DNA of 64,000 nt, taken from positions 23,760,135 through 23,824,134 of the forward strand of contig NC_134929.1 in assembly GCF_051020765.1 (NCBI RefSeq), written 5' to 3'. The stretch comes from Lasioglossum baleicum. Its lineage: Eukaryota; Arthropoda; Insecta; Hymenoptera; Halictidae. The notes beneath the pieces are model-generated. The model worked only from the letters and a program-made list of their open reading frames with translations, was not told the origin of the DNA and searched no databases. Position numbers and translations under genes: made by a program. Positions 12,465 through 24,310 of this stretch are shown piece by piece. Position 1 is the first letter of the stretch, and every line of letters begins with the position of its first letter.

Positions 12465-13665
12465 TACATATGTTATAAGATGACTGCTTATGCATTTACG
12501 ACAAAAATCGGTGAAATGTAGATCACTAAAAAACTGTAAAAAGAATATTATTAAAAATTTCCAGTCATCCATGTGAACATTTTTGTGACCAGAGTTAGCG
12601 ATGTACATACTATACCCACAAGTACATACATGATGTAGCTAATTTTACATCGTTTAGCATTTTATAGAAACATACATTGTGCAATATTAATTTCATGGAA
12701 AACGTGGTAATATTACAGCATTAATATGCTGTTTATCTAAAGCTAGGTGTCGTAATACTTATGAACGGCAGTATACGATGATGAAGCCATTACACGTCGC
12801 TGGTGGTGTAATAAATTCCTGAGAAAGATCCTTAGAAGGATATTAAAAATTTGTTCGGTGATTCCCGAGGGTCTACCTTGTAATACCAGTCAACGTTGTA
12901 ACACGCGACAATTTATCAAGATCGCTTGAAGAGTATATCTACATAAAATCGCGAAGTGTGAATACTCTTCATCGCGCGGCGGCGCGGCGTTGATAGCGAC
13001 CGTATTTTAATGTTGATTAAAATGCGCCGCGTGCCGAACTCTAGGGCATCGGTGCCGCTTCAATCCACATATAAATTACGGAACGCAAAATTGCAATTAG
13101 GAGAGCGTTTCCGATACTGTCGCGGTGCGAACGTTTCGCACGCAAACGGAAGAGTAGACGACTGGCAAACAAATACGGATGGCCGCGAAAGGCAACTCCC
13201 GGTGGCAACCAATATGGCGAAAAACACCGCAAGACCGACGTAAACATTGTTTTAAGTGCAATACATATGTTGTCGACGAGATGTAAACACGGTGGCAAGT
13301 GCGGTGCAGGTGTAACCGTAGTTGGTGCACGTGTGCCGAGATGATGTCATTACCGGTGCGTACTCTTCGACCGATATTTCCATGTTTGGCCTTCCATAAC
13401 GACGTACTTACATGTATCGGCCTCCTCGAACTTACTATCATCGGGACTTCTACGCCTAACAGTTTTAATCGCGGCGACATGTGCTCGCGGTACCACGGTC
13501 TTCCCATTCGACCACCGATTTCACGAACTATCTAGGTGCACGGTAAGGTGAAGTGCCCTAAGTCTGGACAGTCCAAAAGTGATATCTAAATCTGGGCAAT
13601 TAAATTTTCATAGTAAAATCAGTAATTAAGAGATTAAATAATTATATTATACATATATTCTGAGG

Positions 13666-13666
<1 letters not shown>
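12465..13666. other. no gene recognised; CpG-rich patch at 12960-13530
   Basis: The part at about 12960-13530 is richer in GC and CpG than its surroundings. Overlapping open frames run on both strands (up to 136 codons on the minus strand at 13097-13507), but they lack a recognisable domain and probably reflect composition. It may be an island near a regulatory region or exon; I cannot decide. Confidence 0.35.

Positions 13667-13728
<62 letters not shown>
13667..13728 (+). repeat. (CT)31 microsatellite
   Basis: An uninterrupted run of 31 CT dinucleotides. Pure long dinucleotide runs are usually length-variable between individuals. Confidence 0.98.
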
Positions 13729-13730
<2 letters not shown>

Positions 13731-14001
13731 GCTACAAGTATATAGGTTATGAATATTATTTCATTATGACATCAATTGAAATTTAAAAATAAATTCAAAG
13801 TTCATCTGGAAACAGTATACAAAATAGGCTATTTACATGCGAATCATTTGCATTTATAGTTCGAACTTTTGTTAGAAAAAAAGATATAATTTAAGCCCTC
13901 AGACAAAAAATAATTATCACGCATAATAATATTGATATTTTAAAATAAATTGGCAATCAAACTTAACGTAAATAATAATTATTAATCCAAATATTAGATG
14001 T

Positions 14002-14293
14002 CCAAGATCGTTAGCTTAGAAATACCTTTTGCAATACTGAAAAAAGCGTTTGTAAAAATTAGTTTAAAAGAACGCTATTTAATTTTTAAAGAGTTACTTG
14101 GAGGGCTAAATTATTCAGACTTGACCGCTACCTAACACCTTTTATGTCCATTGATTTAAAAAGTAACGGCCAAGTTTGAATAATTTAGCCCTCCATGTAA
14201 GTCTTTAAAAATGAAATAGCGTTCTTTTAAACTAATTTTTACAAACGCTTTTTTTCAGTATTGCAAGAGGTATTTCTAAGCTAACGAACTTGG
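14002..14293. mobile_element. about 290-bp palindromic foldback element
   Basis: The arms 14002-14126 and about 14160-14293 are inverted copies. Both contain CGTTAGCTTAGAAATACC, AGCGTTTGTAAAAATTAG and GGAGGGCTAAATTATTCA. The short loop is about 35 bp. I found no clear target duplication, so the outer borders and superfamily are open. Confidence 0.75.
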
Positions 14294-14295
14294 CC

Positions 14296-15424
14296 GTATT
14301 TTCTTTGATCTCACAACTTTTTACGGCCGTAAGAACTTGGCTCCTATTTACAGGACGTTTTTGTTGGGATACAGTTAACGTGACGCTGCGGTACATTGTC
14401 TTTGGAAATAAATTCTATTGATATTAGTACATAGACTTCTAATGTCATGCATTCATGGCGAAATGAGTGGGAAACGTTTATAGTAGTGCAAAGATTCAAA
14501 ATAATCATCACAGATGAAAATATTCATAAATTTTCGACACTCGATGACACTCGCAAAAATACGAGTGATAATTAAAGGCTAATAGAAATAATGTCAAACG
14601 ATTCATTTCACAGAAGACCCGTAAGAGAGAGAGAGAAAGAGAGATAACGACGTAATTTATACTGCCACTTGTACGACGACAGAGTCATAGTCGTAAATTG
14701 TCGGACAACCAACTAAAAAATTCAGAGCGGTCAAAAGATGAAACGGAATACAAATGAGAATGAGAAGTTAATTCGTTTCGGCCAGTTAACAGGCATGCCA
14801 TTATGAAAAACTTCTTCATTTTCCCACTTACGCGGTATCTTCCCAATTACGTGAACGAACGCGACACTGCATATTTCTTCATATTCTGATTGCGCCCTTC
14901 GCTTACACTTTATTCGACTTCCTTACATGGAGTTTCTCTTCATAATTCATCTTTATAACAGATAAAATATATTTATGTATCCCCGTTTTACTCGGAATTT
15001 ATGGCTGCGCTCTCTTTTTCTCCCTTTTTTCTTTTATACGGCTCTTTAGTGCAACGCACACTTTTTACGTTCAAGCAGATGCAACCGAGCTACGGTATAC
15101 ATTCATTATACGACGTATTAAATCGTATTACAACCAGTAGAAGCATGCTCCTTCGTACAGAAGCAAATCCAAATTGTAAAACAGCTTTAGTACGCATGGT
15201 TTTATCTTTTACACGAAATCGGTATTATTACATTATATGTACTATACGCTTTGCTGCGGTTTCGCCAAGCAAGCTGCTTATATTTTATAATATTTCCAAA
15301 AGTTACATCCCAATTACGCGCTTCGCATGGCGCGATTTGCAATTTAACGACGTACAAGGAACAATTTCCCTAGCAACATATGTAATCGCCAGAACTCAGT
15401 CAGCAGAAATGTTGTATTGAAATG
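14296..15424. other. no gene recognised
   Basis: AT-rich DNA. A 139-codon frame at 15001-15420 has no recognisable domain, and its composition is like its surroundings. I do not call it a gene. A short purine tract of GAGA type lies near 14625-14645. Confidence 0.4.
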
Positions 15425-15432
15425 GTGTACTT

Positions 15433-16063
15433 CAGGCCTGGCCAACACGCGGCCCTTCTTGTTGTATGTATGCAAAAAATATTAAATAAATGAAGTGTCA
15501 TTGTTGTAATGCGCAAGTGCGACTGCGAACTCTAGTTTTATATTTGACATCTTCGATATAATTGAGCTACAGTGCAACAATGAAATGAAACAAATTTTTG
15601 CGTCCACATCAAAAATTAATTTTTACAATACTTATATTACATCCGAGAGATATGCCACACACAACGTAAGACATTTTGCACAACGAGTTGTAAGTTTTTG
15701 GATCCACATATGTTTGTGAAACATTTTTCTCGAAGATGAAATTTACAAAGAGTTCGTCACGTGCTTCATTAACTGATGCCAATTTAGAAAAAAACCAGCT
15801 AACAAATGATGTGCAACGTCGAACATAAATGGAGATTTACAAAAATTATATAAGTGAAAGAAAGAATAAACAAATATCCATCTCATTCATTAAGACCCGA
15901 GAGTTAATTATACATATTATAACATAGTATAACAATAAAGTTTTATTCATTTTGTATTTGTATTAGATTTTTATTTAAAAGCACGTTTACCTAAAGTGCG
16001 GCCCGCTGTAACGTTACACGGCATCAAGGTGGCCCGTGAAACCATTTGGGTTGGCCAGGCCTG
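15433..16063 (+). mobile_element. hAT element, GTF2IRD2/Charlie-like lineage
   Basis: The ends are CAGGCCTGGCCAAC and its exact inverted copy. The 8-bp flanks are GTGTACTT (15425-15432) and GTGTATTT (16064-16071), one mismatch. Near both ends lies CGGCCC, typical of hAT elements of this end type. The 631-bp copy is internally deleted but keeps the transposase C-terminus. Confidence 0.88.
15706..15828 (+). pseudogene. hAT transposase C-terminal dimerisation fragment
   Basis: A 40-codon frame encodes TYVCETFFSKMKFTKSSS followed by RASLTDANL, then stops at TAA 15826. This matches the conserved end of hAT transposases related to GTF2IRD2-like proteins (C-E-x-x-F-S-x-M-K, then L-T-D-x-x-L). The upstream DDE core is missing through internal deletion. 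It is a relic whose identity rests on one conserved block. Confidence 0.75.
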
Positions 16064-16071
16064 GTGTATTT

Positions 16072-16896
16072 CATTATTTCTTTTATCGTTCGTATTGTAA
16101 AGATAAAAAATAAACGTATCTCGCTGTTCATTTTTTATTTGATACAAATTATCGAGCACCATTTTTCGACCTGCCAATAATTCAGGAACGTTCGAAAAAG
16201 TTCAAAATTCTTGCACGAATTGGAACGAGTTCGTCGTATTCGTGCAAAAGTCGCGGTCAGTGTTAACATACGAAAATAAATCGGTCTAACAGCGAGTCGG
16301 CAGCCCGCAGTTTTCTGCCGACAACAATAAATCATCATTCACGCCAAAGTTTCATAGTGATTTATGATTAATCCTGTCAGATTTCAGTGGTGGTGCATCT
16401 GAAAGCGGTTGATTTATTCGGTTTGCGATCAGCCTCGGACTGATACTATTGACCGTATACCTTTTGAAACGCTGCGTCGTCGTTCCGGACACGTTCAAAT
16501 TATCCGAACCACTAGCCGGAATACCGTCCTCGCCTCTTGAGATTCCAAGCTAAACAAACGGCCACCCTTGCCGAGAATGGAATAGCACCGACCACCTCAG
16601 GCCAAAGGATTTTCCCCCAATAAGGGTTACTATGGTTTGCCGGTTTTTAAAAACAGGGTTTAACCCTTGCACCCCCATAAACGGCATACCTTCTCCCCAC
16701 CAGGTCATATTTTTCGTATATCCTTCACTAATCCGAATACCGTGGATATTTAATCCACAAAATAAAAATTGTTCAACAAAATGCCATTTACAAGGCACCT
16801 ACAAGAGGAGCTGCGTGCACATTTATTGGTCCGTTTTAATTTTAGAGTTCTCGAAATGATGCAACACTATTTTTGATTTGTTTCAATATTTTTTAA
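16072..16896. other. no gene recognised
   Basis: AT-rich and mixed sequence. At 16550-16800 both strands are open for about 80 codons, with no domain I recognise. Confidence 0.4.
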
Positions 16897-17095
16897 CACT
16901 AACCGTACCGGCGCGGCGCGGCGGCGACAAGATGTGTCGATTACGCATTGTTTTAGAAAAATGATAAGACTGAACTTATTTAATGTGCGTGATTAAATAA
17001 AGAAATTTTTTGAATAATTCCTGATGAAAGCATCTCTTTTTAATTTCAATATCTAAAAAATAAAAAAAGGGGAAATCGGTCGTGGTACGGTTAAT
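16897..17095. mobile_element. possible TTAA-target MITE
   Basis: The left end is TTAA then CACTAACCGTACCGG. The right end reads inward as CATTAACCGTACCACG and is followed by ATAA, one base from TTAA. The end pattern resembles the better supported TTAA MITEs at 53194 and 57020 (CACTTTACCTACCGG). The family link is tentative. Confidence 0.4.
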
Positions 17096-17989
17096 GATAA
17101 GAGTACATTTTTTAAATCCTTTTTCAACTGATACACCCTGTACAAGGAGAATAGAATACTATTTCTATCTAGATCATGAAAGTTGATTAACAGTCACGTA
17201 AGTAAAGTTAGTTTTAATTATGACGACATAAAAGATAAGCCCAGTTACGCTCGATGATGCACAACTAGCAACTAAACTGAATTATAAAGTGGAGTGCACA
17301 AATATTGACAATTGTTCATGAAGATGAAAGTTCGTTTAACAATTTTTGAAACGGACAAATAAACTATAATAAAAGTTTAACGTTTAGCGCTTTTCACTTT
17401 TTACCGATGATATTGCTAACATTTGTAAATGGAACGTTCTTACGTAATTCACAGTGCAATAAATTTTAATATTATTTTTGTCCGGCGTAATGTTAGCCTT
17501 GAGATTATGGTACCCGGATTTCCACAGACAATGCTAGAACATTCCCACGAAATGCTTTACGGCCAGAAGATGCGCGTTCATATACCTGCAGCCCGCATTA
17601 TTTGTCTTCCTTATTTATATAGTTTGTCCTAAACGATTTTCGGGATTCCCAGGTTATTCGTCTGGGACCACGTTTTACGTAATAATTTACTATACACATC
17701 TTAGAGTGGGACAAGGCTACCACTATCCTCATAATTGTTCAAAACATAAACTTGCTGATATTTATGATGCTGATGTAATTTCCGAGACTCTCGTTCGTTT
17801 AAGTGTACTTAAGTGCGGACCACTTCAGGAACTTCAAAATGTTAGAGCCCTAAATTTAGTCACCCTCGGGTAATCTGTTAAAAAATGCTGTCAAATGTAC
17901 GTAAGCAACAATCAGTGCCGCCAGATGAGGGGAGGGAGCACGAATGGAAGGGAAAAAGTTACTTAGGACTTAGGACTATACACATTATA

Positions 17990-18310
17990 TTCTACTAGCT
18001 TTTGTGCTTGCAGCTTCGCTCGCACAGGAAACCGTTTAATGCCCTCGGAAATTGATATTGTTTCTCCATAAAACCTTTTAACCCCCATTCACCCCTATTT
18101 TAGAGTTTTAATTTTATATCATGTCGCCATCTTAGATTTCAAAACCCCTTTTCACCCCGTTAGGGGTTGATTTTTTAAATATCCTTTCTTATTCCTTGTA
18201 TAGATTATAAAGGAAACCTCTGTGCAAAATTTCAGCTTTCTACGTCTAAGGGTTTAGCCTGGACGTTGGTGAGTCAGTTAGTCAGGACTTTCTTTTTATA
18301 CATATATTAT
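17990..18310 (+). repeat. candidate dispersed repeat tail
   Basis: The segment has CTTGCAGCTTCGCTCGCAC, then CAAAATTTCAGCTTTCTACG, then GTGAGTCAGTTAGTCAGGAC before a T-rich end. The phrase order resembles tails of dispersed retroelement-type repeats that I have seen in animal genomes, but I cannot name the family. There is only one copy in the window, so this is weak. Confidence 0.3.
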
Positions 18311-18642
18311 TCTATTATTCTATTTATGCATATTACAGCTAAAAGATCTGTTTACTGCTATTTCGTAACAAATAGCAAGCAAACGAAGACTTAATAAAAA
18401 AAGGAAAGCAATTTTTAGATTCATGTAGGATGACCAATATTTTAGTGAAATAATAATATTAATACAATCACTGTGTCTTAAATAAGTTAATATTTGAGAC
18501 AGCAAATATATACTATACCAAGTATGTAGCCACTTTCACGTACTGTACACATCACTTGATAATACCTGTTCAAAATGAAAATATTCGTGGACCACTGTTA
18601 TTTTCATAATGCGCAATCAATATTAATTCCGTTCAACTAATA
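18311..18642. other. no gene recognised
   Basis: AT-rich DNA with no supported feature. Confidence 0.5.
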
Positions 18643-18942
18643 TGTGTGTTTCTTCTAAATATCTCTTCAGGTTATTGTGATACAAAAAATATTTGTTACG
18701 TAATGTGCGTGGTGTCAATGGACCAAATATCTGGCAAGAATATTTTTTTCCAAAGGTAATTTTTTTCGGAGTTATCAAGGTCATCGATGTTTTTTGATAC
18801 ATAACTACATTTGTATTTTATTGCATCGGGTAACTGATCGAAAAATACATTCAGATATGTATAATAACATGACCTTCAGCTTGATCTGAAGGTAAAACTT
18901 TAATTTTCGAAGATCAAGGTCATTTCAAGGTCATGTTATTAT

Positions 18943-19688
18943 TAGACTGCGGATGTTTATGCAAATGCACATATTTTTATCGAAAATAGATAAAAAACAA
19001 GGACCTAAACAGAAAATTTTGTCGCTAGAGGATTTAAAAACTATAATTTTTATTTTGCATATGTTTTGCATAAGTGCATATTTCTTGCATAAATTTTGCA
19101 TAAATGCATAAATTTTGTACAAATATTATTCAGAGCCATTTCCAAATGTTACCTGAGGCCATGAAGAAATTGGAAACAATAGCATTACCTGTAACGGAAT
19201 CTATAGATTTGGTAACCACAGTTATAGACAATTTAATTATTTAATTATTAGAAATTTAATTATTAGAAACTTAATTATTAGAAATTTAATAAAAGGTTAC
19301 ACATAAAATGGAATCTGTATTAAAACGAAATGTACACTTTAATGTATTATTAAAAATAAACAAGATTTTGAAGGGTGAACACGTTGAAGTACCATGAGAG
19401 GTTCTGGCACATCATTGGGGACAAATTTGATGTGATGTAGAACGCTCTTTTTCAGCGTATAAATTAATTTTAACAGACAAGAGGCATCAATTTACAATCG
19501 ACACTATAGAAAAAACTATTGTTGTATATTGTAATTTATATTATAATATATAAAACAATAAAATAATTAGTATTTTACAGATCCGTACATGCATTCCCTA
19601 TACATATATTTAACATGTACCTTGCATATATTTTGCATATATTTTGCATATTTCGACATATTATAAATGCATAAAGATCCGCAGTCTA
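18943..19688 (+). mobile_element. hAT element with perfect 8-bp target duplication, nested
   Basis: The flanks GTTATTAT are identical at 18935-18942 and 19689-19696. The ends are TAGACTGCGGATGTTTATGC and, inverted, TAGACTGCGGATCTTTATGC. It is the same family as the copies at 9553, 48333 and 50859. The 746-bp copy keeps the C-terminal part of the transposase on the plus strand, complementary to what the 9553 copy keeps. Confidence 0.93.
19143..19552 (+). pseudogene. hAT transposase C-terminal relic
   Basis: The frame from 19146 gives MLPEAMKKLETIALPV and then TESIDLVTTVIDNL, followed by a stop. After an AT-rich interruption, about 19310-19390 gives ESVLKRNVHFNVLLKINKIL. At 19431-19552 comes CDVERSFSAYKLILTDKRHQ and then FTIDTIEKTIVVYCN. 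The last block is the hAT dimerisation domain (E-R-x-F-S, then L-T-x-x-R). Stops and frame changes show decay. Confidence 0.82.
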
Positions 19689-19935
19689 GTTATTATACAT
19701 ATCTGCATGTATTTTTCGATCAGTTACCCGATGCAATAAAATAAAAATGTAGTTATGTATCAAAAAACATCGATGACCTTGATATAAGTCCGAAAAAAAT
19801 TACCTATGGAAAAAAATATTCTTGCCAGATATTTGGTCCATTGATGATATGTACATTACGTAACAAATAAGTATATTTTGCATCACAATAACCTGAAGAG
19901 ATATTTAGGTGTCCTGTTTTAGACGAAACACCCTG

Positions 19936-22084
19936 TATTGTAATAAAATGTTTCCAACAATATAGAGTCAACAAGTACATACACGCACGCGTATCGTTTA
20001 CCAGCAATTGTCGTCGACGCGGACATAAACAAAGGTGTTTAAAAACCAAAAAACAAAGAAAACAAACAAACAAACAAGACGCTTCACGTTCGCCGTAAAA
20101 CTGGGACGACGACAGGACGGATCAAACGCAATTAAAGATATCGTCTTGTTCGCGAAGGACCTCGAATTGCTGGAAGCAGCTGTTCGTAAATTGGTCGCGC
20201 GTGAAACAGGGAGGACACTTTATTGCTGCCTATCGCAATGAGCATCAATGACACGGATATTGGGTCCAATCTATCGACCCAAAGGCGAAAGGCGGACAAC
20301 GGGACAAGGTCTTTTTATGGTCGTCTCAGTAAAAGCAGGTGGAAAGGAAAAGATGAGAGGCAGGATAACGAAAGTTCGGCTCTCGGTGCAAATAACTACA
20401 CCCGGGTAAATCGGAAGGCGCTAAGGAGGAAGAGAAGGATGGAAAAAGGGAAACAGGGAGGGGGAGAAGGACAGCAATTGAATGGTTAATTGCACGGTCC
20501 GTGGCGAGTCATAGATGGCCGTCTACGGCAGGTATATATACACCTGTTCGGAACGGAACCGTAGGGAAGAATCTCGAAGAAGCCTTCGGGACAGAGTTTA
20601 CGGTTGGCGCAGGCCTCAACAGTCGGCTAGCAAACTGTCGCGGCCAGGGTCAACCACTTGTAGGATCCTGGCAACTGCAGCGGACTACAACCGCAAAACG
20701 CCTAGCTCGGAATACCGGACTCGTATTCGCACACGACAGGGCACAATGATACGAACACACGCGATTCCCCGCGAGAAACGGTCGATAAAGACAAACAGCC
20801 GCGGAAATTCTTGCTACCTTGTACCCAAAATTCTGCTCCGTCGCTAAATATTACCTTATCATTTGACCCTTCAGGGACGACTTCCGATTCTCACTTTCTT
20901 CATCGACTACTGGAGATCTCTTTTTTAGTTGAATTAATTGAAGAACATTTTGAAATTTTGGATGGTCACGTAACCAACACCAACGGGATAATGTTTTGTA
21001 ATGATAAAGTCTCGGAAATGATTTTTCAATCAAATGAATCAGATTTTTCAGGAAGAAATATAATAAGAAAAAAGGTGAACGCGCCAGGGAACGCGTTAAT
21101 AGATTTTCCCGGGGCGTTTTTAACTGAAACGACACGGAGGAGAGGTTCAAAAGAAAGGGTTAAGGAACGTTTCGTGCTGGGACTGGTGGTTGCATTCGTC
21201 GCCGAGTTTGCTTAGCAGACCCCTACGCCTTGGACTCCATTTACGGTATTTGCAACCGGGCGCGGAAAAAGAAACCGCTCGAAACGAATGCTCGAGGCAG
21301 ACCGAGGGGCAAGTGCATACAACTTGTATCCATCTTATTAATTACGGACGTGTGTATGTACAGCCGTTGAAATACTTGTGCACGCGTGACGGTGTGTGTT
21401 TTCACGCGCACACTTCTGCCGCCGGGGGCCGTTTACACCGAACACGTACGTATGTGCCTGCACGTGAACGTAGAATTAACATTCGTAATTTATGCGCTCC
21501 TGAAATTTCCGCAATGCGACGACCAGAAACTCAGACCGAGGCGGACGCCGCAGATTACACACGCATCTCGGTGTCTCACCTGCTGGCAAAGGACAGGTCT
21601 ATTTCTGGGGGTTGAAAATACCCTAACCTTGAAATAGACGGCTCATTCGCAGCGATTCTATTTCTCAACACCTTCTGTCTGCATCCGGTTGTTGATACAT
21701 ATTTTATCGTTTCGCGTTAACAACCGTCAACGCGAAAATAGCTGACGTATTCTTGTCGCGATCATTTATTCAACGCTAAAAAAATCTTCGACCTGTTGGC
21801 TGCGAGATCTTTTTGTTTTGGACGCTTACGAGGCAAGGGTACGTATAAAAATATAAATGCAACGTAGTTTACGCTAAATTATGAATTTTCATGTTGCGAT
21901 AGAATACTTGCGCGTACCGCCAGTCGTCGATACATATTTTACCATCTCGTGTTAACAACAATCAACGCTGGTTATTTATTCTGCGCTAAATAAATCGCCC
22001 CTCGAACTGTTGACCGCATGATTTTTTCATTTTCGACGCTTGCAAAGACGCAATACAAGAAGTTACGAAACGTATGTAAATATA
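19936..22084. other. GC-richer island, no gene proven
   Basis: From about 20080 to 21640 the sequence is GC-richer with frequent CpG. Several open frames up to 141 codons overlap in different frames (for example 20515-20847, 20811-21215 and 21190-21615). None shows a domain, signal peptide or membrane segment I recognise. It could contain untranslated exon or promoter DNA, but I cannot support a gene. Confidence 0.3.
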
Positions 22085-22299
22085 CAGTGGCCGAAATAAT
22101 GATAGGTTCACTTCGATTTGTTGACATAATGTTGTGTGTGTTTAATGCAACATTTTTGATTTTACTTATAATTATTTATTCATTCTAATATAATTAACAA
22201 AATACACAGCTCAATTGAATAACACAATGTTAATTAATGTCCATTACAAATTTTATGTATTTTTACATAAGAAATTGAAAAAAAGAAAAAATAAAAATA

Positions 22300-23227
22300 A
22301 TTCAGTACTTCGTTGAACCTCCTTTCTTTGTGTTTTATAACTTCAAATATTCTGCGTGGAATTGATTAAATTAATTTTTGTAATGCTTCTAATTTAATTT
22401 CAGACCACGCCTCTCTAATCCCATTTTTCAATTCTAAAACAGTGCTACACCGTTTTCTATTGTCGTATACCTTTCGTGCTAATATTCCCCGAAGATTTTC
22501 AATCGGATTTAAGTCCGGACTCCATGCGATGGCCAGGGTAAAACTTCAATTTTTACCCTCTCAAAGTAGTTTTTAATTGTTTTTGCACGATGTATTGCTG
22601 CATTATCGTGTTGGAATATTAAATTAGGTCCACCAATCTTGTGGCCATATTCATTCAGTACGTATTACAATAGTTCCTGATATTTTTCAGCATTGGTTTT
22701 TGGAGGGAACCACATTGTCGGAGTCTTACCGCACCAGCCGAATGCAGCCCAAACCATTCCATATCCTCCTCCATGTACTCTTGTCATTTTTACACTTTTT
22801 CATCATGCAGATCGTACCAAAAATATTAATACCCATCTGAGCCGTACATATTACATTTTTTTAAATCAGAAAAAATCACCGCCTTCCACTTTTCGGTCCA
22901 TGACATATGATATTCTGCAAACTTTAATCTCTCCTCCTCGCGGAATTTAGTTAGCGGAGGTTTTTTCGCTTATCTAGAATATTTAAGTGTCCCACTCGAT
23001 CTCACAACTTGCTGTACACGTCGAAGCATTAAGCATATTTTGCCGTGCTTTTTGAAAAATTTTATCTCTGTCCCTACGTGTTAATTTTTTTGGAATCCTG
23101 TAGATTTTTTACTGCCGTATTTTTCTTTTAATTTTAAAAAATTCTTTGCAATTTCTCTGTTAGAGAGACTCATATTATGCAATAATTTGGCTCTTTTCGT
23201 TATCATTTAACGATTTCCCCGTGTCAT
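22300..23227 (-). pseudogene. Tc3-like DD34E transposase, broken
   Basis: Read on the minus strand, the protein starts near 23227 (MTRG), with KSLNDNEKSQIIA after a frameshift, then SLSNREIAKN and KLTRRDRDKI, the helix-turn-helix region. The catalytic region shows VIFSDLKK (first Asp kept), YGMVWAAFGWCGKTPTMW, FQHDNAAIHRAKTIKNYF (second Asp) and SPDLNPIENLRG (Glu). It ends with VLELKNGIREAWSEIK. At least four frameshifts or stops separate these blocks. Catalytic residues survive but the frame does not, so it is inactive. Confidence 0.85.
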
Positions 23228-23731
23228 TGTGCTTTAATAATATTAAACGAACATAAAATATTTTTTATAAATCTTAAACTTTATAAATCTGTGTACTTAT
23301 CATATTAATCAAAAATTGCATTATCAATATAGTAATTTTCAAATATATCTCCGTGAACTTAAGATTATATCGTATCTTGTACTCGATAATTTTCGAAGTA
23401 TTTTTGAAACAGGTACATCTTTGCACTATGTAATACTGTTGATAGTCGATTGAAGAAATCAGGAATCCTTATCTACAAAACCCAATAACTCCGATACTTC
23501 ATCCGCCCATACCATAAATTTGCATGTCCAAGCTGAGTTGCCGACACTTCTTAATCCTAAACCCTAAACCGCAAAATTTTAAACTGTAAATCTGGCCCTG
23601 AGAACTACCAATTGAATAAAATTACATTCGGCACTTACGAGACTTACCATTAATTTATTGATCCAACAGCAGCGTTTTCGCTTCTTGAGAAAGAACTTCA
23701 TTGTGCTTGCCATTCTTTATTCTTAGAGAAC

Positions 23732-24310
23732 TTATAAGTGGATCGGATGATAATAACACATATGCCGTATAATATCTATATTTGCCTTTTTGCGGCAACA
23801 CATTCGGGAGTTTTCAGCTCGTGATTTCCTGAAGACTTTATTATTTGTCTCTTGTGGCTCTTCTGAATACAAACCAATTGGCAGTTGAAATGTAGCAAGT
23901 ACTTCACTTCCATGTTGCAGTACCTTATGAACTGATGGAGGTAGTTTATACCATGGATAAATTTTAATGCACAATTTAACCGTCTCCGAACAATATTCTT
24001 TGAATTTCACAGAATTAGCTTTCTTGTCATATGTAATTATTACCTAAAGAATGTTATGCAATCTTGTGATAATAACCGCGTTTAATCCAGTCACTACAGC
24101 AACTGATTCGGCTTTTCTAAAGAAAGTTCGGGCCACGTTCCCAGTATTTGATGTACCTGCTCCCTGTTTGACAACATCAACTGTGATTGATAGCTCTTTC
24201 AAAGAAATTTGCGTATCGGAGTTATTAGGCTTTGTAGATAAGGATCCTTGATTGTGACAGTTAACGATTTTCGCGCAGCACTTCATCAAAGTATAGTCCT
24301 TCACGAACAT
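23732..24310 (-). pseudogene. unnamed repeat-borne protein fragment
   Basis: Two minus-strand frames, 24310-24044 and 24010-23732, are in the same phase and separated by a single TAG at 24044-24046, so they were probably one frame of about 190 codons. Notable blocks are QGAGTSNTGNVARTFFRK, VVTGLNAVIITRLHNIL, YPWYKLPPSVHKVL and LPIGLYSEEPQETNNK. The pattern (G-x-G-T-S-N-x-G-N, then A-R-x-F-F; later P-I-G-x-x-S-E-E-x-Q-E) resembles uncharacterised proteins that recur in insect genomes and are probably transposon-encoded. I cannot name the family or give a function. It sits inside the Tc1/Tc3-like element, upstream of its transposase. Confidence 0.5.

Larger units (their letters stand above)
18643..19935. 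mobile_element. palindromic TA-target element carrying a nested hAT
   Basis: The right end is ACACCCTG followed by TA. The arms pair over about 200 bp: 18659-18860 with about 19697-19908, sharing ATATCTCTTCAGGTTATTGT, GGACCAAATATCTGGCAAGA and CAGTTACCCGATGCAATAAA. The left tip is shortened relative to the right one (about 16 bp missing), so 18643 is approximate. A complete hAT with its own target duplication sits between the arms. Without it the element would be about 540 bp. No transposase of its own is visible. Confidence 0.8.

Noticed and set aside
14440..14520. Weak similarity to the interior of the 48333 hAT MITE (AAATGAGTGGG)
   Set aside because: No ends or target duplication were found, and the match is short.
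15001..15420. 139-codon plus-strand frame
   Set aside because: It has no domain, and base composition is like the surrounding non-coding DNA.
17130..17145. Single TACACCCTGTA motif
   Set aside because: It looks like a MITE end, but no inverted partner was found nearby.
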